Source of the DNA: Bacteroidales bacterium
GTDB lineage: Bacteria > Bacteroidota > Bacteroidia > Bacteroidales > UBA932
NCBI GenBank assembly: GCA_029098505.1
Contig: JAQXOE010000011.1
Span: 1-64,000 of the forward strand
Length of the DNA stretch: 64,000 bases
Direction: 5' to 3'
Part shown: one piece after another, positions 25,883-34,260 of the stretch
Layout of the letters: each line of letters opens with the position of its first letter
Position numbering within the stretch: the first letter of the stretch is position 1
Program-made: the position numbers and the translations under genes
Notes under the pieces: generated by a model
Seen by the model: the letters and a program-made list of their open reading frames with translations, nothing else
Told to the model about the DNA's origin: nothing
Databases searched by the model: none

Positions 25883-27094
25883 ATGAATAAAATAAGCACA
25901 ATAATATTTTTGACTATAGCCGCTCTCTTCTGCTCCTGCACAAGAGAAGCTCCGCAGGAGACAGGCAGTTTCATGCTTGAATTCGAAATGCCTGACGGAT
26001 GTTCCCCGAATGTGTTCTACTCTGGCCAGACAGTACAACTCAAAGGCGAACTTGAGTATGAGTACGAAACGGATATATGCGGGATGGTAAAGGTACCGTC
26101 CATCATCCCTGGCATATACGACATAGTAAGCAAGATGGAAATAAGCGGTGCCGAGTATAAAGAGATGCTTCAGGAAAAGCTTAATATCGAGGACAATGCT
26201 CGTGTTATCCTGGGCGTTTCCCTGATGAACCAGCGCATCTTCCAGGCTGAAGACCTCAAATTGAAGCTAAATGCCTCAGTATTGAAGAGCATCATCATAT
26301 CGAAGATATATTACTCCGGTACTCGTGACAATATGGACAGGACCTATACTTCCGACTCATATGTGGAACTCTTCAATAATTCGGACGAGACAGCTTATCT
26401 CGATGGACTCTGTCTGGCTCTTGCTGAATCCGTATCGCCAGCGGCATATCCTGCCAAGGAGAACCCGGATTCGGTTTATGCCCGTCAGATTTGCCGCTTC
26501 CCTGGCAATGGCAAGGACTATCCACTCGAGCCGGGGAAGAGCGTAGTGATAGCAGCAAAGAGTGCCAGAAACCATTTGGACAGCGCCCCTGTCAGTGTTG
26601 ACCTCTCCGCTGCGGATTTTGAGGTTAAGCTTGTCGAAGGCTCCGGCAATCCTGATGTTCCTATGCTTCCGCTCATACATAACTCCACGACAGTCAAGTT
26701 CTTCAATCTCCTTAGCGGTGGACCAAATGCATTGTTCCTTATCCAAACGGACGAGGATGTCCTCAGCTGGCCTGAGGTATATCAAAGGGGCAAGACTTCA
26801 GGCGAGTTATTCAGAAGAGTGCACAAGTCATTCATCATAGACGGAGTCGAATGTCTGAAGAAACCTTCGCAGACGGCACCGGATGTAAATACAAAGCGTC
26901 TCCAGAACGATATCGACGCGGGCTATATGGTGGTTTCGTCAGTAAACGGCTATACCCACGAGTCAGTCGAAAGGAAGATTTCCCGCTATGAGAATGGAAG
27001 ATACTATTTGGAAGATACCAACAACAGTTCGGCCGACTTCGTAGTCTGCACCAATCCTACCCCACGCGTATATGATAAGGAGGGCTTGAAATGA
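25883..27094 (+). CDS. Lipoprotein of the DUF4876 type with a lamin-tail-like domain
   Basis: This 403-residue protein starts at ATG 25883, 2 bp after the receptor stop; the TTG upstream overlaps that stop. The signal peptide ends FCSC (Cys16), so it is a predicted lipoprotein. Residues ~20-130 form an immunoglobulin-like beta domain. From ~135 a segment KIYYSGT...SDSYVELFNNSDETAYLDGL looks like a lamin-tail (LTD) beta domain, and the overall pattern matches what I remember as DUF4876. No catalytic motif is seen. It overlaps the next gene by 4 bp (ATGA). It may be the surface partner of the receptor, in the way SusD serves SusC; this is inference from gene order. Confidence 0.7.
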   Translation: MNKISTIIFLTIAALFCSCTREAPQETGSFMLEFEMPDGCSPNVFYSGQTVQLKGELEYEYETDICGMVKVPSIIPGIYDIVSKMEISGAEYKEMLQEKLNIEDNARVILGVSLMNQRIFQAEDLKLKLNASVLKSIIISKIYYSGTRDNMDRTYTSDSYVELFNNSDETAYLDGLCLALAESVSPAAYPAKENPDSVYARQICRFPGNGKDYPLEPGKSVVIAAKSARNHLDSAPVSVDLSAADFEVKLVEGSGNPDVPMLPLIHNSTTVKFFNLLSGGPNALFLIQTDEDVLSWPEVYQRGKTSGELFRRVHKSFIIDGVECLKKPSQTAPDVNTKRLQNDIDAGYMVVSSVNGYTHESVERKISRYENGRYYLEDTNNSSADFVVCTNPTPRVYDKEGLK

Positions 27095-28653
27095 ATAGAT
27101 TGATTATCAGTATATTGGCCTTATCTTTGGCCTATATTGCACAGGCACAGGAGGAAAAGACTCCTTCCGACCTCCGCAAGACCGGAATGGAACTTCTCTC
27201 CCAGCAGTACTCCAGAACCAGGAATGCTGCCGGAATGGGTCTCTTCCAGCCGGAAAGCAACAGTTTCACCACCCTCGGACTCTTCTCGGAAAAAGGGGAT
27301 TATCACAGGGCACAGGAAGGCGACAGCGACAGGGGCTTCAGTTTCTCTTCCACACGTTATGACAGCTTCAGCGACAAGCTTTTTATGAGCGGCTCGTTCA
27401 GCTACACCCTTGACAAAGAGACAAACAGAAAGTGGTCGGACGTCATTGACCCTTACTACTCCATTCCGTTCATTTATGGCAGCTCAGTAGCCAAGGACTA
27501 CGGAACCCACGATTGTCTCCTGAACTTCAACATCTACAGCGCCCCACTGTCGGAGCATTTTTCTCTCGGAATGAAGGTAGAGTATGAGGTAATGGACATT
27601 TATGGCAATAGGGACCCGCGTCCGAGAAGCGGATATCTGGAGTACAAGCTCGTACCTTCTGTGCTCTTCAGCGCCGGAGCCCACCATATAGGACTTGATG
27701 CGGGTTTTACCCACGAAAAGGAGAAACTGCAGAACCTTACCACCATTCAGTCCTATCCTAACCTCTACTATTACAAGATGTCGGGCCTGGACCGCATTGA
27801 TGGAGCGATTTCAGCCTATACCGGCTTCAAGCGCCAATTCATTGCCAATGGTTTTCTTTCTGACCTTTCTTACAGCTACGTTACAAAATATTTCCAAATC
27901 CTTGTAAGCGGAGGAGTCGAGGGCTCACTTGCCAATGCATACGGCGACAAGAAGCAGAGCCCAGGCTTATATAATGAGCTGAAATACAATGCTTTGATGG
28001 ATATAGTCGTGAACGGTTCATATCTTCGACACCATTTTTTACTTGATGGCAGTTTCACGGATGGCGGTGCTGACGAATATCTACAGGAGCTCAAGAGCGA
28101 GAAGGATCCTGAAACAGGAATCACTACCGAGACCTGGGAGACTCTTTATGTCTATAAGAACAGATATATGCTAAAGAAGACTGACCTAAGGGCTGCATAT
28201 GAGCTTTATGGCGCTTGTTCAAAAGAGGGATATCGCTGGAGTGCAGGTGCAGAACTTGGCTATTCGTCCTTTGACAAAGAATGTCATCTGCCGTATTCGC
28301 ACTTCGGAGCCACCGGTATCGATGCTGGACTGAAGGCTTCCTTCAGGGCAATGGAAAGACGCGGACACAAGCTTGATTTCGATGCATCCTGCACACTTTC
28401 TCACTCCCTCCGTTCAGTACTCTCCTGCTACAGCTCTAATATTTACGTGGATGAAGTCCTTTCCGTTGACCGTGAATACCACGCAGCAGATTGGAACAGA
28501 GTGCGGCTTGGTGCAGAATATACTCTGCCGCTCAAGCTTGGAAAGGCAGGAATGGCGAACGGCTATCTTAGACTGGAGTGGAGCCGCCTGAAAGCCAGCA
28601 TAGGCTCTGGCCTTGATGCATTGACCTGTACAGTTGGACTATTTACCTTCTAG
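27091..28653 (+). CDS. Predicted outer-membrane beta-barrel protein (DUF6850-like)
   Basis: This 520-residue protein has a signal peptide ending AQAQ (about residue 20). The rest is alternating amphipathic strands rich in Tyr, Ser and Gly (for example FMSGSFSYTL, YKLVPSVLFSAGAHHIGLDAGF) and ends in VGLFTF, a terminal-Phe barrel signal. No plug or TonB box is present, so it is not a TonB receptor. It resembles an uncharacterised Bacteroidales family I recall as DUF6850. Start and stop overlap or abut its neighbours (4 bp overlap upstream, 3 bp gap downstream), so it belongs to the receptor operon. Confidence 0.65.
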   Translation: MNRLIISILALSLAYIAQAQEEKTPSDLRKTGMELLSQQYSRTRNAAGMGLFQPESNSFTTLGLFSEKGDYHRAQEGDSDRGFSFSSTRYDSFSDKLFMSGSFSYTLDKETNRKWSDVIDPYYSIPFIYGSSVAKDYGTHDCLLNFNIYSAPLSEHFSLGMKVEYEVMDIYGNRDPRPRSGYLEYKLVPSVLFSAGAHHIGLDAGFTHEKEKLQNLTTIQSYPNLYYYKMSGLDRIDGAISAYTGFKRQFIANGFLSDLSYSYVTKYFQILVSGGVEGSLANAYGDKKQSPGLYNELKYNALMDIVVNGSYLRHHFLLDGSFTDGGADEYLQELKSEKDPETGITTETWETLYVYKNRYMLKKTDLRAAYELYGACSKEGYRWSAGAELGYSSFDKECHLPYSHFGATGIDAGLKASFRAMERRGHKLDFDASCTLSHSLRSVLSCYSSNIYVDEVLSVDREYHAADWNRVRLGAEYTLPLKLGKAGMANGYLRLEWSRLKASIGSGLDALTCTVGLFTF

Positions 28654-28656
28654 ACG

Positions 28657-30126
28657 ATGAAAAGATTGATATACATACTGGCTGGATTTATGGCTATATT
28701 GACCTGCTCCTGCGGCACTCAGGAGGATCTGAGAGTCTTCTCTCCTATGGTGAACTTCGAGTCGGCGGACTATATTGCTGCTGCGGAGGAGGGAGGCATT
28801 GACATTGCCCTGGTGCTTTCACATCCAGCACAGACAGACTTCAATGTCGGGCTGAACATCATCACTACCCTTGAAGAGGGCAGGCAGTTCAATGTCAGCT
28901 CGAAAAAGCTGGAGATTAAGAAGGGTGAGCAGAGTGCGCCTGTCCGCATTTCCTTTGCCGAGGATGAAATTTGGGATGAGGAGTCATTGATAAAACTCTC
29001 GCTTCTTCCCGGAGAGCGCTATACCGTAAATCCTGATGGTAATTGCGAGGCATACGTAAAGCTCACAAAGACCATTACTCTGCCTGCTATCAGTATAGAC
29101 AAGGGAGAAGACTCGCGTGTTACCAATCCTTATCTGGCTGAAACACTGCACCTTACTCTTAGTTCGAAGAAGGCTCCTTCCGAGGACCTTCAGGTGGCTC
29201 TGTCATTCAGCGACCTTGAGGCCGGAAGAGATTATCTTATTGACGGACGGTCTGAGACCTGCGTGACCTTCCCTGCAGGGCAAAATTCCGTTGACTTTGA
29301 ACTGAAAATACTTCAGAAGGATGAATCGGGTATGGATGAAGTCCATAGCCTCCGTGTCGAGAGCGAGAAAGGCTCATATGTTGAAGCTGGTGAACCCGTG
29401 GAAATCCGCTTCTATGACCCTGTGGTGAATCTCGATGTCCTGATGAAGACGGCAGCTTTGAACAATGGTGAAGGCCATCAGATGCGTCAGGCGATTAAAT
29501 CGGCCGACGGCAGCTGGAACGGCAATACTGCAGTTGATATGGCGCGTTCTGCCGAGGGCTCCAACTACTTGAGCAGCAAGAGAAACCTCTTCCTCTCACA
29601 ATGGCTCTGCAAGGTGGTGTCCCCTGGCTCGAATGCTCTGCGCCTAACTGAATTCTTCCCGGCATTCCAATACCCTCAGCCATTGACGATTGCAGATTAC
29701 GGTTCTGCCGGAAATACGAGAAATTTCTCCGCTTGCGATTCATTGTTCCGTTTCACTTTGGACAAGGACTCCAGCACGAAAGGCAGCATCAGCAATCTTA
29801 AACCGCGTAGCTTTCATTGCTATATAGCCGAAAGAGAGGTCTGGGATGAGGGTAGCAATCCTTCAAAGGCCTGGCAGCTCGATTCAAAGCTAACTGACGG
29901 AATTATAGACGCTTCAAGTTCAGAAATGTTCAAGGAGAGAATTGAAGTGAGTGTCGAGAGGGTTGAGGGTCGCTTCGATTTGGAAAACAGCAGTGAAACC
30001 ATTCTTGTGACAGTGTGGTTGAAGTCTGATTCACCGTATTTTATGGAAGGACTTGATTTTGAGAAATATGCAGCTGTAAAGGATGGCGACTGCTGGAAAC
30101 TTGAGTATAAAATCTGGCCGAGATGA
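28657..30126 (+). CDS. Lipoprotein of unknown function with Calx-beta-like domains
   Basis: This 489-residue predicted lipoprotein has a signal peptide ending LTCSC (Cys19). Residues ~30-260 contain two repeats of a Calx-beta/immunoglobulin-like pattern, with VALVLS/LHLTLS strands and ISFAEDEIWDEESLIKLSLL-type turns. The remainder has no recognisable motif; I recall similar proteins being called DUF4929 but cannot confirm this. It overlaps the metalloprotease start by 4 bp. No catalytic residues stand out, so a binding or scaffold role at the surface is most likely. Confidence 0.6.
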   Translation: MKRLIYILAGFMAILTCSCGTQEDLRVFSPMVNFESADYIAAAEEGGIDIALVLSHPAQTDFNVGLNIITTLEEGRQFNVSSKKLEIKKGEQSAPVRISFAEDEIWDEESLIKLSLLPGERYTVNPDGNCEAYVKLTKTITLPAISIDKGEDSRVTNPYLAETLHLTLSSKKAPSEDLQVALSFSDLEAGRDYLIDGRSETCVTFPAGQNSVDFELKILQKDESGMDEVHSLRVESEKGSYVEAGEPVEIRFYDPVVNLDVLMKTAALNNGEGHQMRQAIKSADGSWNGNTAVDMARSAEGSNYLSSKRNLFLSQWLCKVVSPGSNALRLTEFFPAFQYPQPLTIADYGSAGNTRNFSACDSLFRFTLDKDSSTKGSISNLKPRSFHCYIAEREVWDEGSNPSKAWQLDSKLTDGIIDASSSEMFKERIEVSVERVEGRFDLENSSETILVTVWLKSDSPYFMEGLDFEKYAAVKDGDCWKLEYKIWPR

Positions 30127-31889
30127 TGAGAAAACTTGCTCTGACATTGCTGTATACCTTGCTCGCGACGGGTATTGCCGCCGCGCAGGAACTTCATATA
30201 CCCAAGACGATGCTGGGAAGGGACTGCCTTTTCGGTTCAAGGCTTGTGAAGGTGAACAGGGAGTCGGGGAAGGCCTTTTCAAACGGACAGATGAAAGAGC
30301 AGCCTTTGCTGGTGTCATTCGGTATTGAGAACGATACTCTCCTGATTATCAGGCAGAAAGGCTATACAGATGCGCAGGGGGTAAGCTGGAAAACTCGGGT
30401 CGCGAATGAGAAGCTGTTCGAGCTGGGAATACTCTCGGACGAGGGCGATGCTCTCAGGGTTGACGCGACGTCATTGCTCCGAACCTATCCTCTGGCAGTA
30501 ACTGTAATTACTCCGAAAGAGCTCAAAGGTGACGCGACGTGCAGCGAACTGCTCCAAGCCGTGGAGGATGAAGAATTGCTGAGTGTTCTGATGGACTACA
30601 GCTATTCCGATGGACTTGAGGCCGAGGTTCTGCTCTTCTTCCTCGCACTGAAGGACGAGCCCGAAGCATTGCGCAGGCTTGATGAGAAGAAAATCGGGTA
30701 TAACTCTCTGGAATATAGAGATATAGGAGGCAATAAGGTCCAAAAGGCCCAGCGATGGCTGCTCGCTGATGGACGCAAAATCCGTTTCTATGTGGACAGA
30801 GCCTTTCCAGCTGCCTGGTTTAAATATATAAAAGAAGGCATTGAAGACTGGAACAAGGCTTTCGAGGCTGTCGGGCTTGGCTCTGTGCTGGAGGTTCTTC
30901 CTGAGCCTCAGGGACTTGACAGAAATTCACCACTTGTCAATATGGTCCGTTTCATCCCCGGTAAGGAGGCAAATGCCAAGGGGCAGGTTCTTGTTGACCC
31001 ACGAAGCGGTGAAATCCTTCAGGCTGACATTTTCTGGTGGGAAGGAGTGACAGGCTTGTTGAAGGACTGGCGTTATATCCAGACCGGAGCTTCGGATCCT
31101 GATGCAAGGCTCCTCGATTATCCACTTGAAATGTTCGGGCCGATGATCAGGCACGCTGTCTGCCACGAAGCAGGACACGTGCTTGGGCTTTCCCACAATA
31201 TGGGCGCTTCCTTCGCCTATACTCCTGAACAATTGAGGGACAGGGACTTTACTGCTGTATATGGAACTTCTGCCTCAGTAATGGACTATGCAAGGTACAA
31301 TCATATCGCGAGCGCGGAAGATGTCCGGAATGGGGTGAATCTCCTGCCTCCGCGTATCGGTCCGTATGATATGTATGCCATAGCCGAAGGGTACTCTGAG
31401 AGTGGTGCCATTCCGGGAGAGTACTGCTTCTTCTCCCCTTTCATTTCAGCCGCCATCTCTCCGGACCCATCCTCGCAGTCCGAGAGCCTGAGTAATGATT
31501 TGCTGTACTCCTCAGCAAGAGGACTGGAGAACTGCAGGGATCTTCTTTGCCTGGACGGTTTGAACGATGAGCGCAAAGACTTGATTAAGAAATACTACTA
31601 CAGGTATATCCATCTGACTTTGGCCAATATAGGAGGCTCCGTGCACGGAATGCCTGTTCCGATGAGGCTTCAGAGAGCTACTGTAGATTTCGTGCTCAAA
31701 AACCTTGAGAATGTACCTGCTGAAATCCGCGATGCAGAAGAGGAAAAACGCATCCTGGGTGAGCTGAACGGGAATTTTCTGCCGAAACGCATCGCAGAGA
31801 ATCACGGTCATGGACAGCGTGGCAGATACCAGCAAAGATTGGAAAGAAACAAATATTACAAAAACTATAAGAAGAATGAACACAAGTAA
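30123..31889 (+). CDS. Secreted zinc metalloprotease (metzincin)
   Basis: This 588-residue protein has a cleavable signal peptide ending IAAAQ. The extended zinc motif HEAGHVLGLSH gives H348, E349, H352, G355 and H358, and a Met-turn SVMDYAR lies at M387; together they define a metzincin. The upstream part (FKYIKEGIEDWNKAFEAVGL, VNMVRFIPG) matches the zinc-dependent metalloproteases that carry DUF5117/DUF5118 domains, but this protein is shorter than their usual ~800 residues. It overlaps both neighbours (4 bp and 14 bp), so it is part of the receptor operon. It probably cuts the protein or peptide that the receptor handles, or processes a surface partner. Confidence 0.82.
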   Translation: MMRKLALTLLYTLLATGIAAAQELHIPKTMLGRDCLFGSRLVKVNRESGKAFSNGQMKEQPLLVSFGIENDTLLIIRQKGYTDAQGVSWKTRVANEKLFELGILSDEGDALRVDATSLLRTYPLAVTVITPKELKGDATCSELLQAVEDEELLSVLMDYSYSDGLEAEVLLFFLALKDEPEALRRLDEKKIGYNSLEYRDIGGNKVQKAQRWLLADGRKIRFYVDRAFPAAWFKYIKEGIEDWNKAFEAVGLGSVLEVLPEPQGLDRNSPLVNMVRFIPGKEANAKGQVLVDPRSGEILQADIFWWEGVTGLLKDWRYIQTGASDPDARLLDYPLEMFGPMIRHAVCHEAGHVLGLSHNMGASFAYTPEQLRDRDFTAVYGTSASVMDYARYNHIASAEDVRNGVNLLPPRIGPYDMYAIAEGYSESGAIPGEYCFFSPFISAAISPDPSSQSESLSNDLLYSSARGLENCRDLLCLDGLNDERKDLIKKYYYRYIHLTLANIGGSVHGMPVPMRLQRATVDFVLKNLENVPAEIRDAEEEKRILGELNGNFLPKRIAENHGHGQRGRYQQRLERNKYYKNYKKNEHK

Positions 31890-33345
31890 AATCATCAAGG
31901 TTGCGGCTGCAGTAGCGGTCGCTCTTCTCACTTTCTCTTGCGAGAAGCCTTTTGTGACTGAACTCGAATTGTCGGATTCTGTAGCCAACTTCAACGCTGA
32001 AGGCGGTTCAGTCAACATAAACGTAAGCAGCAATGCGGACTGGACAGTATCCAAGGATGCTGATTGGTTTAGCACAAACCTGGTCGGTGATGCTCTCACC
32101 ATTACAGTAAGCGCTAACGAGGGTTTCGATGTGCGCACTGCCAATGTAACCGTCAGCGCCAATGAACTCAGCAGAGTCGTCAAGATCACCCAGCTCGCCA
32201 GCACTCCATCCCTCGCCATCGACATAGAAGAAATGGCAATGGACGCTGAGGGCGGAAATTTCACCATAGAAGTGACTTCCAATGCTCCTTGGACCGTCGA
32301 GACTGTAGATGAATGGGTAAGCGCCGGCCCTTCCGAGGGCAATGGCAATGCCAGCATCAGCGTCGTAGTCGCTGCCAATCCAGAGTTCAGCGCCAGGACT
32401 TCTACCATCACAGTCAAGGAGAGTGTGAATGGTAAGGCCTTCACAGTCAAGGTGGAACAGGATAGAGCACCATATAATCGCCAGTCTGATTCACTCGCCC
32501 TCGTTGCCATCTACAATGCCTCTAACGGAGCTGAATGGGCGAAAAACAAGTGGGATCTCAGCGCACCTATCAACGAATGGAAGGGTGTGAAGCTCGAGAA
32601 CAACCGTGTTGTGGAACTGGCAGTACCTGTTAATAGTATTTCCAAGGAGTGGAATATTCCTGATGATATAGCTAATCTCGATGAGCTCGTAAAGCTCTCT
32701 TTCAATAAGAATTCTGTAGCCGGAGAAATCCCTGCTGCAATCTACAAGCTTGGCAAACTTGAGAAGCTCGACCTTTCAAACTGCAAGTTGAGCGGTTCAC
32801 TTTCAGCTGAGCTTGGAAATCTTGAAATGCTTACTGAAATAAATCTGCTCAACAATTCAAACCTTGGTGGAGGCATACCTGCCGAAATAGGCAAGCTCAA
32901 GAAACTCTTCCGTGTTAATTTATCATCGACATCCATCAGCGGCGCCATTCCTGCTGAGCTCACCGGCTGCGAGAGCCTCCAGGAATTTATGGTCTTCAAT
33001 GCAAAGCTTTCAGGGGAACTTCCTGATATCTGGGACCAGTTCAAGAATAATTTCAAAATACTGATGATTTATGGCAATGAGGGCCTCACCGGCCATCTCC
33101 CATCATCTCTTGGAAATATCGTCTCCACCCAGAGCAGCATCAGCTATCATCTGTATAACTGCAATTTCACCGGCAATATTCCGGAAACTTTCGCCAATCT
33201 GCCTGTAGGACTTAAGCAGCTCCGCATTCAGGGCAATAAGCTGGAAGGAGAAGTTCCTGCAGCCGTAAAGGCACACGCTAACTGGAATACCTGGAAGCCA
33301 GACCAGTACATCTTCCCTCAACAGGAAGGTTACGGCTTGAGGTAG
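31876..33345 (+). CDS. BACON-domain and leucine-rich-repeat lipoprotein
   Basis: This 489-residue protein starts at ATG 31876, which gives the signal peptide ending LTFSC (Cys19); an upstream frame start lies within the protease gene. Two BACON domains follow (~25-110 and ~115-195, each with a GGSVNINVSSNADWTV-type strand). About six leucine-rich repeats of the LxLSxxxLSGxIPxELGxL kind span ~230-485; this repeat spacing is best known from plant receptor kinases. The features suggest a surface adhesin or binding protein. The 14-bp overlap with the protease gene and shared direction place it last in the receptor operon. Confidence 0.8.
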   Translation: MNTSKIIKVAAAVAVALLTFSCEKPFVTELELSDSVANFNAEGGSVNINVSSNADWTVSKDADWFSTNLVGDALTITVSANEGFDVRTANVTVSANELSRVVKITQLASTPSLAIDIEEMAMDAEGGNFTIEVTSNAPWTVETVDEWVSAGPSEGNGNASISVVVAANPEFSARTSTITVKESVNGKAFTVKVEQDRAPYNRQSDSLALVAIYNASNGAEWAKNKWDLSAPINEWKGVKLENNRVVELAVPVNSISKEWNIPDDIANLDELVKLSFNKNSVAGEIPAAIYKLGKLEKLDLSNCKLSGSLSAELGNLEMLTEINLLNNSNLGGGIPAEIGKLKKLFRVNLSSTSISGAIPAELTGCESLQEFMVFNAKLSGELPDIWDQFKNNFKILMIYGNEGLTGHLPSSLGNIVSTQSSISYHLYNCNFTGNIPETFANLPVGLKQLRIQGNKLEGEVPAAVKAHANWNTWKPDQYIFPQQEGYGLR

Positions 33346-33372
33346 CCGTTTCCATCCTTTGGATTATTGTAT

Positions 33373-33380
33373 TATATTTG
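33373..33380 (+). promoter_or_regulatory. -7 box TATATTTG before the deformylase gene
   Basis: This exact TAnnTTTG match ends 7 nt before the ATG at 33388. A weak GTTT at 33348-33351 lies 21 nt upstream of it. The predicted start of transcription falls on or next to the start codon. Confidence 0.5.
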
Positions 33381-33387
33381 CTGCGTT

Positions 33388-33984
33388 ATGAAAGCACGAG
33401 TTATTACACCGATACTTATTTTCTCTCTTTTGCTTTCGGCTTGCCAGAGCGGGCCGTCAGTTCTCAGCAGGGATGAACTCCGGCTAATTAGAGAGTCTGG
33501 TGAAAAAATGAGAGTCCTCACCATTGATGACCCTTCGGATTCGCTAATTCTACGCAGCATTTCAAAAGACTTTGCGCTCAAGGATTTACAGAGTGATGAA
33601 CTGGCTTTGCTATCAGAGAAACTGATTTCAACTGTGACATCTCCCGAGCAGGACGGTGTGGGTATTGCCGGGCCCCAGGTGGGACTCTCCCGTAGAATCG
33701 TGGCCGTTCAACGCTTTGACAAGGAAGGCTCGCCTTTCGAGGTTTATCCGAACATTAGCATACTTGAGTGCAGAGGTCCCAAAGAAGCCGGGGCCGAAGG
33801 TTGTCTGAGTGTCCCTGACCGTAGGGGTGAGGTCCTCAGATACAGGGATATAGATATAAAGTACAGTTTGATGGATGGACGTGATACTGTAGAGACCGTT
33901 ACGGGATTCACCGCTGTCATATTTCAGCACGAGTGTGACCATCTGGAAGGCATAATTTATACCGACAGGATAAGCGGCGAATAA
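33388..33984 (+). CDS. def: Peptide deformylase with lipoprotein signal peptide
   Basis: This 198-residue protein has all three deformylase motifs: GIAGPQVG (motif I), EGCLSVP with C139 (II) and HECDHLEG with H181, E182 and H185 (III). The metal ligands and catalytic Glu are therefore intact. It also has a signal peptide ending LLSAC (Cys19), so it should be exported and lipidated, whereas the housekeeping enzyme is cytoplasmic. The start at 33388 is chosen over 33367 because the TATATTTG box lies between them. It is probably separate from the upstream operon. Removal of formyl groups from extracytoplasmic peptides is inferred from the motifs and the signal. Confidence 0.85.
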   Translation: MKARVITPILIFSLLLSACQSGPSVLSRDELRLIRESGEKMRVLTIDDPSDSLILRSISKDFALKDLQSDELALLSEKLISTVTSPEQDGVGIAGPQVGLSRRIVAVQRFDKEGSPFEVYPNISILECRGPKEAGAEGCLSVPDRRGEVLRYRDIDIKYSLMDGRDTVETVTGFTAVIFQHECDHLEGIIYTDRISGE

Positions 33985-33992
33985 TTATTTTT

Positions 33993-34053
33993 AGGGTTTA
34001 TATCAAAGAAAAGGCAGTTCGGTAATCCCACCGTTCTGCCTTTTCCAAACCCT
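33993..34053. terminator. Bidirectional terminator hairpin
   Basis: AAAAGGCAG (34009-34017) pairs with CTGCCTTTT (34036-34044), extended inward by CGGT/ACCG across a small internal mismatch. An outer AGGGTTT/AAACCCT pair lies at 33993-33999 and 34047-34053. It sits between the convergent deformylase and GH32 genes. The remaining 34054-34260 is AT-rich with no gene. Confidence 0.75.
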
Positions 34054-34260
34054 ACCACTTAATCAATTGTTCATTTGAGACTTCACACATTATCTGCCTT
34101 TGTTTGAAGCCATTCATAGTTTTGACCAAATAAATACATACCCAAATGAACCATTGCAAAGATATCCAAGTTTTTCTCTTTTTTCTTGTACTATTTTATC
34201 AAATATGTGTACAATAAAGGCAGCAAATTGCCGCCTTTGAAAAAATGTAAAAAAATACAA

